From a virus: DNA of 40,312 nt. Below are positions 15,693 to 21,802 of the stretch, one piece after another. The notes below the pieces were generated by a model. It worked only from the letters and a program-made list of their open reading frames with translations, searched no databases and was not told the origin of the DNA. Location: positions 1 through 40,312 of IMG/VR virus record IMGVR_UViG_3300017782_000057. The stretch is one strand, 5' to 3'. Each line of letters opens with the position of its first letter. Position 1 is the first letter of the stretch. Both the position numbers and the translations under genes were made by a program.

Positions 15693-15975
15693 GAATAAAT
15701 ACCCACCAACTCACACAGCAAAGCAGTTGGCTTACGAGTATGCTAAAGCACATCCTAGGAAAGTTATTAATTCCGATGGTACGATTCAGCAGAAAGGAAA
15801 GAAGTGGCATTGTCCACGAGTAACGCCTGTTAATTTATGCAGGACACTAGTGGACATAGGCTACTTGTACAAACGAGTAAAAGGCTCACCTTGGAAGTGG
15901 GTGGATGAATACAAAGTTATGAATACTGTTCGTTCATTCCCTTACGAGAAAGAGGACATCATTCGTGAAGTATAA
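15682..15975 (+). CDS. Small basic early protein (97 aa)
   Basis: Starts MADRNKYPPTHTAKQLAYEY and contains AKAHPRKVINSDGTI and a TPVNLCRTLVDIGYLYKRVK segment resembling a winged-helix-like core: helix, short loop, then basic strand. Net charge is positive, so DNA binding is plausible but unproven. A GAGGAG site lies upstream of the ATG, which overlaps the end of the previous gene by 11 bases. An 18-pair hairpin starts 22 bases after its stop. Confidence 0.65.
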   Translation: MADRNKYPPTHTAKQLAYEYAKAHPRKVINSDGTIQQKGKKWHCPRVTPVNLCRTLVDIGYLYKRVKGSPWKWVDEYKVMNTVRSFPYEKEDIIREV

Positions 15976-15997
15976 CTCGCTTTGGATTAATATAACT

Positions 15998-16036
15998 CTT
16001 ACCCTTGAGCAGGTTAGCAACTTGCTTAGGGGTAAG
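15998..16036 (+). ncRNA. Perfect 18-pair hairpin with 3-base loop between early genes
   Basis: CTTACCCTTGAGCAGGTT (15998-16015) pairs over its full length with AACTTGCTTAGGGGTAAG (16019-16036), using three G-U pairs around the loop AGC. There is no T-tract, so it is not an intrinsic terminator. It takes the same gene-boundary position as the tRNA-like elements and would be a good RNase III-type substrate or an mRNA-stabilising hairpin. Confidence 0.65.
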
Positions 16037-16074
16037 ATAACCCTTAAACAAACAAAAGACAGGATAGCACTACT

Positions 16075-16263
16075 ATGGCGATTGTAAAAGAATGGCAACC
16101 TAAAAGCGAATACGCTAAGGAAAAGGTTGACGAGACCAAGATGGTTAAGCTGAGTATTACTGAAATGGATTGGAGACAACTAAAGTCTAAAGCAATCTTG
16201 AAAGGAATTACCGTTCAGGATTTAGCAGGACAAGTTCTACGAGAACATATCTTCAAGCACTAG
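16075..16263 (+). CDS. Ribbon-helix-helix-like DNA-binding protein (62 aa)
   Basis: The C-terminal 40 residues (MVKLSITEMDWRQLKSKAIL, then KGITVQDLAGQVLREHIF) match the ribbon-helix-helix pattern: a short strand with alternating residues (VKLSI), an amphipathic helix, a G-I-T-V turn and a second helix with the L-x-x-x-V-L-R end. Such dimers bind DNA through the paired strands and often repress their own operon. The first 22 residues are a charged extension. The ribosome binding site is weak (AGGA about ten bases before the ATG). tRNA-like element 3 begins 16 bases after the stop. Confidence 0.72.
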   Translation: MAIVKEWQPKSEYAKEKVDETKMVKLSITEMDWRQLKSKAILKGITVQDLAGQVLREHIFKH

Positions 16264-16279
16264 GTAGTATATAATAACA

Positions 16280-16343
16280 AGCCCTGCAATATGCACAAGT
16301 CAGGTTCGTACCCTGAGCAGGGCTCTATGGCAACTACGCCATA
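16280..16343 (+). ncRNA. tRNA-like minihelix 3 (acceptor stem + T-arm) with 3' hairpin
   Basis: AGCCCTGC (16280-16287) pairs with GCAGGGCT (16317-16324). TCAGG (16300-16304) and CCTGA (16312-16316) enclose TTCGTAC, a near T-loop lacking the conserved A at position five. The total is again 13 stacked pairs with a 12-base connector. After a single C comes TATGGC-AACTAC-GCCATA (16326-16343), the same arrangement as after element 1. A TATAAT at 16270-16275 lies just before it. Confidence 0.7.
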
Positions 16344-16366
16344 ACAACACACAAAAACGAAAGGAG
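16343..16366 (+). promoter_or_regulatory. A-rich leader with ribosome binding site (copy 5)
   Basis: AACAACACACAAAAACG followed by AAAGGAG leads, after six bases, to the TTG start at 16373. It follows tRNA-like element 3 and its 3' hairpin. Confidence 0.55.
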
Positions 16367-16372
16367 TATATC

Positions 16373-17281
16373 TTGAGAAAGTATATACCAAACAACGAGT
16401 TACATCGTACAGCAGTAGACCTTGTAGCTAACCTAATTACTGCTATTAAAAACCACCCTGAGTATGGTGCTTTTGAGATTCACAAAGTCAGTAGACCTAC
16501 TGTCGAAGAGATTACAAAGAAGTCACTAGGCAAAGAGTACAAGCACAGCAGAGTCCATTGTGGAGATGTTTATATATATACTTATATAAAAACACCACTA
16601 GGTCAGAGCGTTAAGCTAAAAGTTGGTATCGAGTGTGGTACTGACAACTCTAGTTCTTACGGTTCTGACAGCAGATACTCTGACATCAAAGACCTCTATC
16701 GAGTTGGAGACCTTGGTGTTGCTTATGGTAATAAAATAAAGCAATTAAGAAAGCCTGAAACAGCTATCGAATATGCTTTAGAGTTACTTAAAGACAAGTA
16801 CAATTCTGCTGAGAAAGACATCAATAAGAATACTCGTAGATGGTGGGCTTATAAGCATCTTACTAATGAGTTCAATGTTAAGCCTAATCTTAGAGGGCAA
16901 ACGTGGATACATTCTGCTACCATCAGATTCGACCAACCTAAGTGGATGAGAAACGAGTGGGATGATTATAGCTTACTTACAGACCAAACCTTTGATTACG
17001 TTATTGGTTTAAAGTTCGATGATGATGAGAGACAATCAGAACCTACTACTTGGAGGTACAGAATACTTCAGAGTCGTGGTAAGGACACCTACTTCGAGAC
17101 AGCAGAGCAAGTTAAGGAGTACATATCAAGAGATATATATAACCTTTGTTGCGAGGTATGGAATATAAATACTACTCGTGAGATGATGTTCAAGCACCAC
17201 GACAAGACATTCAGAGACCTAGCGTTTATGGATGGAGATGGATATTCTGATGACTCTGACAGATTGGATTGTCAGAAATGA
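16373..17281 (+). CDS. Early protein of unknown function (302 aa), TTG start
   Basis: A TTG at 16373, six bases after AAAGGAG, is the best start because no ATG lies near this strong site. The 302-residue product begins MRKYIPNNELHRTAVDLVAN, has a central beta-rich part (VHCGDVYIYTYIKTPLGQSV and KVGIECGTDNSSS), a Lys-rich helical part (ELLKDKYNSAEKDINKNTRR), and an acidic tail (MDGDGYSDDSDRLD). There is no recognised domain, membrane segment or catalytic signature. The stop overlaps the next ATG (ATGA). It is the largest unknown in the plus block. Confidence 0.75.
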   Translation: MRKYIPNNELHRTAVDLVANLITAIKNHPEYGAFEIHKVSRPTVEEITKKSLGKEYKHSRVHCGDVYIYTYIKTPLGQSVKLKVGIECGTDNSSSYGSDSRYSDIKDLYRVGDLGVAYGNKIKQLRKPETAIEYALELLKDKYNSAEKDINKNTRRWWAYKHLTNEFNVKPNLRGQTWIHSATIRFDQPKWMRNEWDDYSLLTDQTFDYVIGLKFDDDERQSEPTTWRYRILQSRGKDTYFETAEQVKEYISRDIYNLCCEVWNINTTREMMFKHHDKTFRDLAFMDGDGYSDDSDRLDCQK

Positions 17282-17532
17282 GAAAGCCACGTAAACTAGC
17301 CCCTTCTTTCGTTAGGAGGGGCACAGAAAGAACTATCGTTCTACGAGATGACCGAAAGGATGGGGCTCTGGCTAGAGTTCATATTAGGTTTGCTGAGGAC
17401 GGTAGTTGTTGGATTCATAAAGGGTTCGGAAAGCCTACAGACGAGAGTTATTGGGAACTTGTTCACGAGTGGAAAATGATTCGAGTGAAAGGAGTAGGTA
17501 ATGAGCATAAAAGTAAAATGCAGAACGTGTAA
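17278..17532 (+). CDS. Small basic protein (84 aa)
   Basis: The ATG at 17278 overlaps the preceding stop in ATGA. The product starts MRKPRKLAPSFVRRGTERTI and has a beta-like centre (LARVHIRFAEDGSCWIHKGF) and a basic C-terminal tail. Its last 32 bases overlap the HNH gene. No family is recognised; a small nucleic-acid-binding or HNH-partner role is only a guess from charge and position. Confidence 0.62.
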   Translation: MRKPRKLAPSFVRRGTERTIVLRDDRKDGALARVHIRFAEDGSCWIHKGFGKPTDESYWELVHEWKMIRVKGVGNEHKSKMQNV

Positions 17533-17950
17533 GGGGTGTGGTATGATTTACGACATAGAAAAGTTCCCCTTGTCTAACGGTTTACAGCTTGACAGAAATG
17601 GACAGCCTTACCGTAGACACCTTTGTGGAGAGAATGGCAATAGCTGTTATCATAAGCACAAACGCAATCTACCAAGTGAGAAACGAGCAAAGCAAAAAAG
17701 ACTAAGGCTCTTGAAATCTCAGTTAGCTTGCAGGAAGTGTGGATACTCAAAGAAAACACATCCTACCTTCAGCACTTGGGCTCTTGACTTTCATCATCAT
17801 AGAAAGAACAAGAAGTTCAATGTTGGCAATATGATACGAGACGGTTATGGTTGGGATAATATACTTAAAGAAATATCTAAGTGTGTTGTTCTATGTAACC
17901 GATGTCATACAGAGTCACACGACAGTACGAGTTACAGAGACAGTAAGTAA
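17501..17950 (+). CDS. HNH endonuclease
   Basis: 149 residues with a complete HNH core in the second half: CRKCGY (zinc pair one), ALDFHHHRKNKKFNVGN (first His pair), a WDNILKEISKCVVLC helix, and CNRCHTESH (zinc pair two plus final His). An additional N-terminal zinc-like CRTCKGCG and CGENGNSC region may help DNA recognition. HNH enzymes nick or cut DNA with one metal ion. It may be a free-standing homing enzyme or serve in host DNA breakdown or packaging. The start follows AAAGGAG and overlaps the previous gene. It is the last gene before the terminators. Confidence 0.88.
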   Translation: MSIKVKCRTCKGCGMIYDIEKFPLSNGLQLDRNGQPYRRHLCGENGNSCYHKHKRNLPSEKRAKQKRLRLLKSQLACRKCGYSKKTHPTFSTWALDFHHHRKNKKFNVGNMIRDGYGWDNILKEISKCVVLCNRCHTESHDSTSYRDSK

Positions 17951-17954
17951 AACA

Positions 17955-17990
17955 CAAAAGCCCCTGCCAATTAAGGTGGGGGCTCTTGTT
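17955..17990 (+). terminator. Hairpin terminator 1 of the plus block
   Basis: AGCCCCTGCC (17959-17968) pairs with GGTGGGGGCT (17975-17984) around the loop AATTAA; TCTTGTTTTC follows. It lies eight bases after the HNH stop codon. Confidence 0.7.
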
Positions 17991-18004
17991 TTCATTTGTC
18001 AACC

Positions 18005-18034
18005 TGCCTCAGTTAATCGAGGCATCTTTTTTTT
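18005..18034 (+). terminator. Rho-independent terminator 2 of the plus block
   Basis: TGCCTC (18005-18010) pairs with GAGGCA (18019-18024) and TCTTTTTTTT follows directly. It backs up the first hairpin and separates the plus block from the convergent minus block that ends at 18067. Confidence 0.82.
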
Positions 18035-18066
18035 CATATTAAGACATCAAACGCCAACCCAATGCC

Positions 18067-18357
18067 TTAATTCTTTTGAGGTTCTATCTTCCCTCTCTTT
18101 ACAAGTTCGTGGTATTTAACTCTAAGTAAGCCGAGTAACCTACCGTATTGGTCAGGATGTAAACAAGACAATGATTTAGTCCATTTAAAATCGAATCTTA
18201 AAACCCACAAGGTTTGATTAATTCCCATCAAATCCTGAGCCTTATTCCACTTTAAAATAAACTCTTCCCATTGAGGATAGTCTGTATAGTCCTCCCCTTC
18301 AAAATATTCTTCGAGCCATTTAGTAGTAGTTATTTTTTCGTTCTGCACTTCGGACAT
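18067..18357 (-). CDS. Early/replication-block protein of unknown function (96 aa)
   Basis: 96 residues starting MSEVQNEKITTTKWLEEYFE, rich in Trp and Tyr, with a GINQTLWVLRFDFKWTKSLS centre and a YHELVKRGKIEPQKN basic tail. It appears globular and helical. It has no metal motif or membrane segment. The ATG follows AAGGAAAAAGAT and lies 28 bases inside the end of the preceding gene. It is the last gene of the block, facing the plus-strand terminators. No family is recognised. Confidence 0.65.
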   Translation of the reverse strand: MSEVQNEKITTTKWLEEYFEGEDYTDYPQWEEFILKWNKAQDLMGINQTLWVLRFDFKWTKSLSCLHPDQYGRLLGLLRVKYHELVKRGKIEPQKN

Positions 18358-18593
18358 ATCTTTTTCCTTTTGCCTAGCTTAGGGAAGTCTTGATAATAGT
18401 TAACCCTTTTAACTGCGTCTGTCCAAACCTTTTCCCAACAAGAACCACACGAGTTGCAAGCATAGACCTTGTCGTCAACAGGCACTTTCTTTGGATTCCG
18501 ACTTCCCCTACGACGGATTTCTTTTTGGTGTGCTTTCTCAAGCGAATCAATTATCCAATTTGTCTTGATTTTTACTTCCCCTATGCTTATCAA
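18330..18593 (-). CDS. Zinc-ribbon protein with YYQDFPKL motif (87 aa)
   Basis: Two Cys pairs, CNSCGSC and CPKC, bracket the segment YYQDFPKLGKRKK, forming a probable zinc ribbon. The N-terminus is basic (KAHQKEIRRRGSRNPKK). The same YY-x-DFPKL and paired-Cys layout occurs in the protein at 21786-22094, so the two are related. The start is uncertain: TTG at 18593 is the first in frame but has poor spacing to its GAGG, and no ATG exists in the N-terminal region. It overlaps both neighbours. Function is unknown; zinc ribbons of this size bind nucleic acid or protein partners. Confidence 0.62.
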   Translation of the reverse strand: MISIGEVKIKTNWIIDSLEKAHQKEIRRRGSRNPKKVPVDDKVYACNSCGSCWEKVWTDAVKRVNYYQDFPKLGKRKKICPKCRTKK

Positions 18594-18741
18594 CCTCAGC
18601 TATGATAGCACGAGCAGTTTGTTTATCAACGTGTGTGACTTCTAGTTCTGAATACTGATTCTTTAAAAGCATTTTAAGAGCCTTATAGATAGTATCAACA
18701 CCCTCTTGTCCTACACGGTATACCTTAGTATCACTTGTCAT
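18547..18741 (-). CDS. Small protein of unknown function (64 aa)
   Basis: 64 residues beginning MTSDTKVYRVGQEGVDTIYK and followed by a helical ALKMLLKNQYSELEVTHVDK stretch and a basic end. The pattern suggests a short strand plus two or three helices. The ATG at 18741 lies 11 bases inside the end of the resolvase-like gene, and its own end overlaps the zinc-ribbon gene. No recognised family or motif. Confidence 0.6.
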   Translation of the reverse strand: MTSDTKVYRVGQEGVDTIYKALKMLLKNQYSELEVTHVDKQTARAIIAEVDKHRGSKNQDKLDN

Positions 18742-19021
18742 TAAAAACGTCCTCTAGTTTTTGGATTACAAAAATATCTCCCCTGTCCTGCTTAAAGAAA
18801 ACCATATCACAGTTTCCTAGTTCAAGCCACTTAGGAGTAGACTTCCTAACCTTACATTGTATTTTAATACCATCTGCGAGTACATCAACATCTTCAGTAT
18901 ATCCTAATGCAAGACCATTAGAGCCCCAAGCCCTCTTAACATCTTTAAAGCCAAGGTCTTTAAGTTTATCAACACACTCGTGCTCAAACCTATTGCCCTT
19001 GGCTTTTGATTTACTAGCCAC
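18731..19021 (-). CDS. Holliday-junction-resolvase-like PD-(D/E)XK nuclease (96 aa)
   Basis: The sequence follows the Hjc/RecU-like pattern: KGNRFEHECVDKLKDLGF with catalytic Glu13, a VKRAWGSNGLALG loop, TEDVDVL containing the Asp, and IKIQCKVRK where Gln55-x-Lys57 takes the E-x-K place. The small size matches archaeal-type resolvases, which bind four-way junctions as dimers. In a phage it would debranch recombination intermediates or concatemers before packaging. It overlaps the DUF1599-like gene by one base. The alternative is a VRR-NUC-like nuclease. Confidence 0.72.
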   Translation of the reverse strand: MASKSKAKGNRFEHECVDKLKDLGFKDVKRAWGSNGLALGYTEDVDVLADGIKIQCKVRKSTPKWLELGNCDMVFFKQDRGDIFVIQKLEDVFNDK

Positions 19022-19383
19022 TACTTACCCCACTTCTGCTCTTTAACAAGTGTAGCCATAATACCATAATTAGACAAGTCTAAGAAAGCATCTTCTACTG
19101 ACTCATCAACAGCAGACTTCCTACCCTTCATTAAAAGATTCTTTATTCTTTGAATCTTATCATTCATCCTGAACCATATCCCTGTCAAAGACAAGTTTAT
19201 TTCTTCATCAGTTTCTAGTTTTGTTCCTACTGAGATATTTGATGAACCATAATCGTGTTGTTTCTTACAGAACAATTCATATTGTTCAGCTTGTAGTTCC
19301 TTGAATCGTTCTGTCATCTCGGGATACTCTTTTTCCATTAACGACGGGTAACAAACTACCCCTGCATCATTTTTTATTTTCAT
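19021..19383 (-). CDS. DUF1599-like (nucleotide modification associated domain 1) protein
   Basis: Motifs KKQHDYGSSN, LTGIWFRMNDKIQRIKNLL and ESVEDAFLDLSNYGIMATLV fit the DUF1599 family, an all-alpha fold related to MazG-type nucleotide pyrophosphatases. The K-x-x-DYG, K-x-x-R and E-D-x-x-D-L-x-N-Y residues are the expected conserved positions. Such proteins occur in phages with nucleotide or DNA metabolism changes, but no partner base-modifying enzyme was recognised here. The 120-residue length is typical. The start overlaps the end of the preceding membrane-protein gene by 17 bases. Confidence 0.78.
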   Translation of the reverse strand: MKIKNDAGVVCYPSLMEKEYPEMTERFKELQAEQYELFCKKQHDYGSSNISVGTKLETDEEINLSLTGIWFRMNDKIQRIKNLLMKGRKSAVDESVEDAFLDLSNYGIMATLVKEQKWGK

Positions 19384-19501
19384 TAGCTACTATTCTCCTG
19401 TCTCTTTTGTTTAAGTAATATAAAGCAACAAGAATTAATCCAACAAGTATGTCATCGAATATTCCTGTTATTGCAATTTCCCATAAGTAATACCAAGTCA
19501 T
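19367..19501 (-). CDS. Tiny single-pass membrane protein (44 aa)
   Basis: ATG at 19501 follows a full AAGGAGG four bases away, one of the strongest ribosome binding sites in the window. The product starts MTWYYLWEIAITGIFDDILV, continues GLILVALYYL as a membrane helix, and ends in a charged tail (NKRDRRIVANENKK) predicted to lie in the cytosol. The gene fills the gap between two recognised genes and overlaps the next by 17 bases. Function is unknown. Confidence 0.65.
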   Translation of the reverse strand: MTWYYLWEIAITGIFDDILVGLILVALYYLNKRDRRIVANENKK

Positions 19502-19510
19502 ATAACCTCC

Positions 19511-19921
19511 TTAGTCTATTGGGGATTTAAGAAATGATTTATAAAAATTAATACCATCTACCTGATTATTCTTTGGATGATATAAAGCAAATGATACGTG
19601 GTAAAATTCTCCTCGTCTCTTATTCTTATACCATATGATATAAGTATTACTATCAACGTGACAAGGAACAGCAATCCAATCTGCTGTTGTGTCTCTGACC
19701 CTAACTGCTATAGACGTATCATTGACCATAGCAGTATGATATTTAACCTGAATAGTTATATACTTTTTCTTATGATATACAACATAATCAATTCCAAAGT
19801 CATCTACCACAGGGGCGTATAGTTTAGCATCTTTTTTCAATAGATATTGTTCCACTATGTTTTGACCTATATGCCCTTTACGAGCAGTAGTCAGATTGTG
19901 ATGAAACTTCTTCAGAGTCAT
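19511..19921 (-). CDS. PD-(D/E)XK endonuclease-like protein (136 aa)
   Basis: From ATG 19921 the product reads MTLKKFHHNLTTARKGHIGQ, then NIVEQYLLKKDAK. Glu24, Asp45 (DFGIDYVVY) and Gln58-x-Lys60 (ITIQVKYH) form a PD-(D/E)XK catalytic set, followed by a beta-rich end (IAVRVRDTTADWIAVPCHVD). An upstream ATG at 19987 would add 22 residues, but it lies deep in the preceding gene; the GGAG before 19921 is too close to the ATG to be ideal, so the start is uncertain. The set resembles the small endonuclease family that includes resolvases and intron-encoded nucleases. Confidence 0.65.
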   Translation of the reverse strand: MTLKKFHHNLTTARKGHIGQNIVEQYLLKKDAKLYAPVVDDFGIDYVVYHKKKYITIQVKYHTAMVNDTSIAVRVRDTTADWIAVPCHVDSNTYIIWYKNKRRGEFYHVSFALYHPKNNQVDGINFYKSFLKSPID

Positions 19922-20066
19922 CTCCTTTGGATTTCTTAATAGGATATTCTTTATTACAAGGTTCGCATATCCATATATCATCTTCATATTTCTGTGCTTT
20001 GTCTACTTCCTTGTCACAAAGTTCGCAGAATATCTTTTTAAATGGGCTATCGTCTATAAGTTTCAT
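19878..20066 (-). CDS. Small zinc-ribbon protein (62 aa)
   Basis: FCELCDKEV and WICEPCNKEY give two CxxC pairs separated by about 17 residues, the spacing of a zinc ribbon. The N-terminus is short and the C-terminus is acidic and Ser-rich (KGDDSEEVSSQSDYCS). It overlaps the end of the tiny membrane protein gene and the start of the nuclease gene. It may support the neighbouring nuclease or replication protein, but only position suggests this. Confidence 0.62.
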   Translation of the reverse strand: MKLIDDSPFKKIFCELCDKEVDKAQKYEDDIWICEPCNKEYPIKKSKGDDSEEVSSQSDYCS

Positions 20067-20175
20067 ACTTATTTAACCCGTGTACTATCAATACAAATGT
20101 AAGACTCAGTATGAACAGACCCCAAATAACTGACAAGCCCATTAACATCCAAGTTGGTAAATCTATTATAATCAT
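20047..20175 (-). CDS. Tiny single-pass membrane protein (42 aa)
   Basis: The ATG at 20175 overlaps the stop of the replication-initiator-like gene in ATGA. The product starts MIIIDLPTWMLMGLSVIWGL and continues FILSLTFVLIVHGL as a membrane helix, ending KYETYRR. The exact stop-start coupling supports a real gene. It is too short to assign a function. Confidence 0.6.
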   Translation of the reverse strand: MIIIDLPTWMLMGLSVIWGLFILSLTFVLIVHGLNKYETYRR

Positions 20176-21263
20176 CTATTACTTCCTCCAAACATATTTA
20201 AAAATGCTTTTACTTTTGCCTCATCCTCTGAAGTAGGTTCTTCCTGAACCTCCTCCTTCGGCTTAGGATTGTTTCTTGCCTGCAACTGATTCCATTCAAG
20301 TTTAGTTAATAGCTGACCCTCCTCACATAAAGGACAGTATGGTGGGATGTTATCTTTTTCAAAGTCCTGAGTTACTTTACAAGCCTCGCACTTACGCTTA
20401 ACTTTCTTATCAACAGGTTTACTAGCCTGACCTTTATTAGCCCAAGCATATATACCTGACTTCCACCAATAAGCCGAAGACTTAATTGGTGTCTCTTCTT
20501 TACGCACCCTGCTACCATAATATTCTGTAACACTCTTAGCCTTGTCAAACCCTAGCGTCTTAATTACACTCTGAACTAGGTATCTCTCACCATTAGGTTG
20601 GTATGGCAACCAACTCTTACTTATCCTTATCAATTCATTAGTTAGTATTCCTAGGTTCTTTCTATCTTCGCTCACTACTTCAACGTACTCTTGCCTTTGG
20701 TTGCTATACTCTAAAGAGGTAACAGAAGTATTAACAGAAGAATAGTCTTTATCTTTAATAGAACTAATATCTGTTTTATCTTTAATCCCTTTATCTATTT
20801 CTTTCTTATTATTGTTGTTGTTCTTTTCATTCTTTTGATATAGTTCGGGTTTATTCTGTATGTCATTGCGTTGGTCATTGCGTTGTTCACGTCTCTTTAC
20901 GGTGCGTGCATCATAGTTGTCAGGATTCTGATAAGTGTCGTAGTTACAGACAGTTACGTGAAGTCCCCGTGTGGTCTTCGCTGTGTGTATCATATCGTGG
21001 GTCACTAAGTTGTTCAATGCAGTACGTATCTGATTGTCAGTATACTGATGTTTGCGAAACCCGACATACCAAGCTAATTCCTCCCGTATCTTACCTATAG
21101 AAGTAAACATCTGCCCCCGTTTAAACTTCCTGCCATCTACATAGTTAACCTTTAATAGTAGCCACATATAAACTTCTCTACAGCAAGGTGTAAACTTAAA
21201 GAAGTCCGACTCCATCATTTGTCTAGCTAATAATATGTAACCACCTCTTATGTGGTCACTCAT
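20172..21263 (-). CDS. Replication-initiator / replisome-organiser-like protein (363 aa)
   Basis: The N-terminal 110 residues (GGYILLARQMMESDFFKFTP, then EVYMWLLLKVNY and DNQIRTALNNLVTHDMIHT) form a winged-helix region of the type found in phage O-like and DnaD-linked initiators. A long Asn/Lys/Asp linker (about 125-190) leads to a helical domain (LGFDKAKSVTEYYGSRVRKE, AYWWKSGIYAWANKG). The C-terminus has CEACK and CPLCEEG, a zinc ribbon, and an acidic tail ending FLNMFGGSNR. It probably loads host replication proteins at the origin. ATG 21263 is chosen because it overlaps the previous stop (ATGA). Confidence 0.68.
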   Translation of the reverse strand: MSDHIRGGYILLARQMMESDFFKFTPCCREVYMWLLLKVNYVDGRKFKRGQMFTSIGKIREELAWYVGFRKHQYTDNQIRTALNNLVTHDMIHTAKTTRGLHVTVCNYDTYQNPDNYDARTVKRREQRNDQRNDIQNKPELYQKNEKNNNNNKKEIDKGIKDKTDISSIKDKDYSSVNTSVTSLEYSNQRQEYVEVVSEDRKNLGILTNELIRISKSWLPYQPNGERYLVQSVIKTLGFDKAKSVTEYYGSRVRKEETPIKSSAYWWKSGIYAWANKGQASKPVDKKVKRKCEACKVTQDFEKDNIPPYCPLCEEGQLLTKLEWNQLQARNNPKPKEEVQEEPTSEDEAKVKAFLNMFGGSNR

Positions 21264-21802
21264 ACATCCACCTGCCCAACGTGAAAACAATCCCAATATT
21301 TTTCTTGAACGTGTACCATAGGTTCTATATCGCCTGCAAATCCTCTATCTGTTCTGCCACCCATACGAACACCTGCCCTACATAACTTTTCCTCTGTTAT
21401 CATCCAATAATAAAAGCCATCCCTCATTCTAATAACAAAGAAAGGTTTAGTACCTGTTAGCTTACCCCATTGAAGTAAGTCCTTACATTTAAGTAAAGAT
21501 AGTTTAACAGTATAATCTCCAATAGTAGTCCAATCTTTCATATACCACTTACATTCAACGAAAGCTACCTGCTTTCCGAAGTCTGTAGTAATTAAATAAT
21601 CTATTTTATATTTATCAGGCAACTTATTTGCTACTAAAATATGGTCGCCTCTCTCTTTATTGTATATATTATTAGGCAAATCGCTGTGTTGCATCATAGA
21701 GGCACACATAGTATCGACTAAAACTCCCTGACGTTTAACGTCTATGGGTTTTTCTAGCCTGATATTGACTTTGCCTAATTGTTCATTAGGTGTTGCTATC
21801 AT
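21260..21802 (-). CDS. PD-(D/E)XK nuclease-like protein (180 aa)
   Basis: A catalytic set is visible at IDYLITTDFG (Asp68) and VAFVECKWY (Glu83-x-Lys85), the classical spacing of restriction-type nucleases. After it comes a Trp/Lys-rich part and FFVIRMRDGFYYWMITEEKL, a beta-strand pair. The N-terminal 60 residues, with an R-GDHILVANKLPDKYK segment, probably form the first helix and strand. It lies between a zinc protein and the replication initiator, overlapping both by a few bases. A role in recombination or host DNA breakdown is plausible; the substrate is unknown. Confidence 0.66.
   Translation of the reverse strand: MIATPNEQLGKVNIRLEKPIDVKRQGVLVDTMCASMMQHSDLPNNIYNKERGDHILVANKLPDKYKIDYLITTDFGKQVAFVECKWYMKDWTTIGDYTVKLSLLKCKDLLQWGKLTGTKPFFVIRMRDGFYYWMITEEKLCRAGVRMGGRTDRGFAGDIEPMVHVQEKYWDCFHVGQVDV

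Noticed and set aside
13805-16324. The T-loop-bearing elements as ordinary tRNA genes
   Set aside because: Connectors of 11-12 bases leave no room for D and anticodon arms, and no CCA follows the three clear elements.
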